Origin: Clostridia bacterium
GTDB taxonomy: Bacteria > Bacillota > Clostridia > Christensenellales > Aristaeellaceae
Direction of reading: 5' to 3'
DNA: 60,391 nucleotides
Assembly (NCBI GenBank): GCA_017534885.1
Contig: JAFXVR010000011.1
Location: 1-60,391, forward strand
The number at the start of each line of letters is the position of its first letter. Positions within the stretch are counted from its first letter, which is position 1. Below the pieces are notes generated by a model. The model was not told the origin of the DNA, did not search any database, and worked only from the letters and a program-made list of their open reading frames with translations. A program made the position numbers and the translations under genes. This document shows, piece after piece, positions 58,544-60,391 of this stretch.

Positions 58544-60391
58544 ATGACGAATCATCTCAAGAGAATTGCGGCGCTTGCGGCCGCGCTGGTGATGCTGCTG
58601 CTGGTCACCACAGCCATCGCGGATTATTCCGGCAAGGCTGTGATCAGCCTGCGCATTGAAACCACAGGGACGGCCACCCTTGAGACGGATACCTATACCG
58701 TTTGCCTGAAGGGCCTGAATGGCGCTCCGATGCCGGAAGGTTCGGTGGATGGTGTTTTCACCCAGCAGCGCGAAGGCGCGGGCACACTGTCCTTCCCGGA
58801 GCTGACCTTCACCGCCCTGGGCCAGTACGAGTATGAGGTGTGGCAGACTGCCGGCAGTCATCCCTCCGCCACATCCTATGACGACACGGTTTATACCGTC
58901 CGGGTTTTCGCGACCAACAGCAGCGATCCGGCGATTGTCATTTACAGAGACCAGAAGACCAAGGTGGAAGAGATCGTCTTCATCAATGAGTACGCGGAGA
59001 TGACCATCACCGCCGAAAAGGTCTGGAACGACGCTGACAACCAGGACGGCAAGCGCGAGGGCGTGACCTTAGCGCTCCGGGCTTACGTGGACAAGGACGG
59101 AAAGAACCAGGCCGTGGCGGTGAAGGATCCCGAGCGGTTCATTGAAGCGGACGCCGAGAACCGGACCGTCAGCTGGACCGGCCTGCCCGTTTATTACAAA
59201 GGCCTCAAGATCATCTACACGGTTGAGGAAGTCGGCGCGGTCGAACGCGATGGCGCGCTGATGATCACCATGAACGGCGCCCCTTACACTGTCACCATCG
59301 AAGGCAATCCCGAGGACGGTTTTGTGGTGACCAACACCCATGAACCGGAGCTCATCGAAGTCAGCGTCTCCAAGGTCTGGGACGACGCGGGCAATCAGGA
59401 CGGCGTCCGGCCCGAAACCCTGGAAGTCTTCCTGAGCAACGGCGATTCTGTTATCCTCAGCGAGGAGAACCACTGGACCGCGACCATCACCAATCTGCCG
59501 AAGTATGAGAACGGGGTGGAAATCGAATACTCCTGGACTGAGGAGAACCTTAACGACTATAGACTGACCAGCCAGGTGACCGTCAACTACCACACCACCC
59601 TGACCAATACCCACGAGACCGAGGAGACCGTGGTTATAGTCACGAAGGTCTGGGATGACAACAGCAATCAGGACGGCGTCCGCCCGGACAGCCTGACTGC
59701 CACCCTGTCCAACGGCATGACTGTGGTGCTGAACAAGGACAACCGCTGGTCAGCCTCCATTGATGATCTGCCCAAGTATGCCGACGGCGAACTGATCGAG
59801 TATACCTGGACGGAAGTCGTACCTGAAAAGTATGAGCTGATCAAGACCGAACAGATCGCCAACATTACCATTTTCACGAACCGCCATGTTCCCGAGACCG
59901 TCAGCCGTACCATCCAAAAGAAATGGGTGGACGGCGAAAACGGCGGTAAAACCCGTCCGGAGAAAATCACTGTGACGCTGTCCAACGGCACGCCCGTGGT
60001 GCTGAATGAGGACAACAACTGGACTGCCACCATCGATAACCTGCCCAAGTATGACAACGGCGTTGAAATCGAATACAGCTGGCAGGAAGTCGCTGTCCCG
60101 GATTACGAGCAGACCGGCTATACCATTGACGGAGACACCGTTATCATCGAGAATACGATCACTGATCCCGAGGACGTTGAAATTACCGGCACCAAGACCT
60201 GGATCGACGGCGGCAGAACCCACGACAACGCCACTGAGATCACCCTGACCCTGACCCGCACCGCCAACGGCAAGACGGAGACCGTTGAAGCCACCCCGAC
60301 CTGGAACGGGAACACCTACACCTATACCGGCCTGGACAAGTATGACGACGACGGCTACGAGTATACCTACACCGTCACCGAAGTCCAGATC
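58544..60391 (+). CDS. Cna-B repeat surface protein, ancillary pilin (partial at window edge)
   Basis: The first 616 codons are visible; the 3' end lies outside the window. The ATG at 58544 has AAGGAGGG upstream. Signal peptide 1-26 (ALVMLLLVTTAIA). Residues 27-150 form an FctA-like pilin isopeptide domain (LGQYEYEVWQTAGSH, SYDDTVYTVRVFA). At least five Cna-B domains then start near residues 154, 273, 363, 456 and 545, with the pattern KVWDDxxNQDGxRP, LSNG, LPKYxxGxxIEYxW. No sorting signal is visible yet. Position after the sortase corresponds to fctB or an anchor pilin of streptococcal islands, but it is far longer. Confidence 0.88.
   Translation, partial: MTNHLKRIAALAAALVMLLLVTTAIADYSGKAVISLRIETTGTATLETDTYTVCLKGLNGAPMPEGSVDGVFTQQREGAGTLSFPELTFTALGQYEYEVWQTAGSHPSATSYDDTVYTVRVFATNSSDPAIVIYRDQKTKVEEIVFINEYAEMTITAEKVWNDADNQDGKREGVTLALRAYVDKDGKNQAVAVKDPERFIEADAENRTVSWTGLPVYYKGLKIIYTVEEVGAVERDGALMITMNGAPYTVTIEGNPEDGFVVTNTHEPELIEVSVSKVWDDAGNQDGVRPETLEVFLSNGDSVILSEENHWTATITNLPKYENGVEIEYSWTEENLNDYRLTSQVTVNYHTTLTNTHETEETVVIVTKVWDDNSNQDGVRPDSLTATLSNGMTVVLNKDNRWSASIDDLPKYADGELIEYTWTEVVPEKYELIKTEQIANITIFTNRHVPETVSRTIQKKWVDGENGGKTRPEKITVTLSNGTPVVLNEDNNWTATIDNLPKYDNGVEIEYSWQEVAVPDYEQTGYTIDGDTVIIENTITDPEDVEITGTKTWIDGGRTHDNATEITLTLTRTANGKTETVEATPTWNGNTYTYTGLDKYDDDGYEYTYTVTEVQI
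59360..60120 (+). repeat. Tandem Cna-B coding repeats, about 270 bp
   Basis: Repeat units begin near 59362, 59632 and 59911. AATCAGGACGGCGTCCG is identical in the first two, and all three share blocks encoding LSNG, NNW/NxW and LPKY. The third unit is the most diverged at the start (KKWVDGENGG). Such repeats can change copy number by recombination. Confidence 0.75.

Overview
The window is about 60 kb of GC-rich (roughly 58-60% by eye) chromosomal DNA from a Gram-positive bacterium. It is most likely a gut-type member of class Clostridia (Bacillota). Supporting evidence: strong AGGAGG-type ribosome binding sites before nearly every gene; the Bacillota gene orders dprA-topA-trmFO-hslV-hslU, spoVB-like/yabN-type mazG/hup/rqcP and tilS-hpt-ftsH; LPxTG-like sortase substrates; and no outer-membrane functions. 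I cannot name the genus.

Layout. 1-129 is the start of an IS-type transposase running off the left edge. 493-5523 is a four-gene BMP-family (nucleoside-type) ABC importer. 5631-5978 is rplS, reading leftward. 6368-14579 is a rightward housekeeping run: a low-complexity membrane protein, tilS, hpt, ftsH, a PHP phosphoesterase and a VanW protein. 14654-22421 reads leftward: trkA, trkH, a SpoVB-like flippase, yabN-type mazG, hup, rqcP and fused ispDF. A 1.2-kb AT-richer gap follows, with a nested inverted repeat and tRNA-Ser(GGA). 23659-26740 is a compact rightward operon: a MotA/TolQ/ExbB-type channel with a long tail (ZorA-like), an OmpA-domain stator partner (ZorB-like), and an unknown membrane-anchored protein. 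26834-40846 reads leftward: the dprA-topA-trmFO-hslVU-proC-rnhA block with two secreted proteins at its end, a YitT protein, two YgjP-type metalloproteases, a PHP histidinol-phosphatase-like protein and a GntR regulator. 41077-46867 reads rightward: an RpiR regulator, a BaiN/HI0933 flavoprotein, a DEDDh exonuclease, a uridine-kinase-like nucleoside kinase and deoD.

47253-60391 is a sortase pilus locus that runs off the right edge. It holds a secreted Ig-like protein, a 2401-residue multidomain tip or adhesin protein, a small cytosolic DivIVA-like protein, and a signal-peptidase-like protein that has lost both catalytic residues. After these come an FctA/Spy0128-type backbone pilin with an NVPTG sorting signal, a class B sortase and a Cna-B repeat protein. 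Gene types and order match the streptococcal FCT-3/4 pilus islands (cpa-sipA-fctA-class B sortase-fctB). This is the most interesting system in the window. The ZorAB-like operon without effector genes is second.

The importer, nucleoside kinase, Hpt and DeoD together suggest active nucleoside salvage. Many putative promoters, terminators and leader hairpins were read by eye and are listed with modest confidence. Starts were moved from the longest open frame wherever a ribosome binding site or family length decided it.
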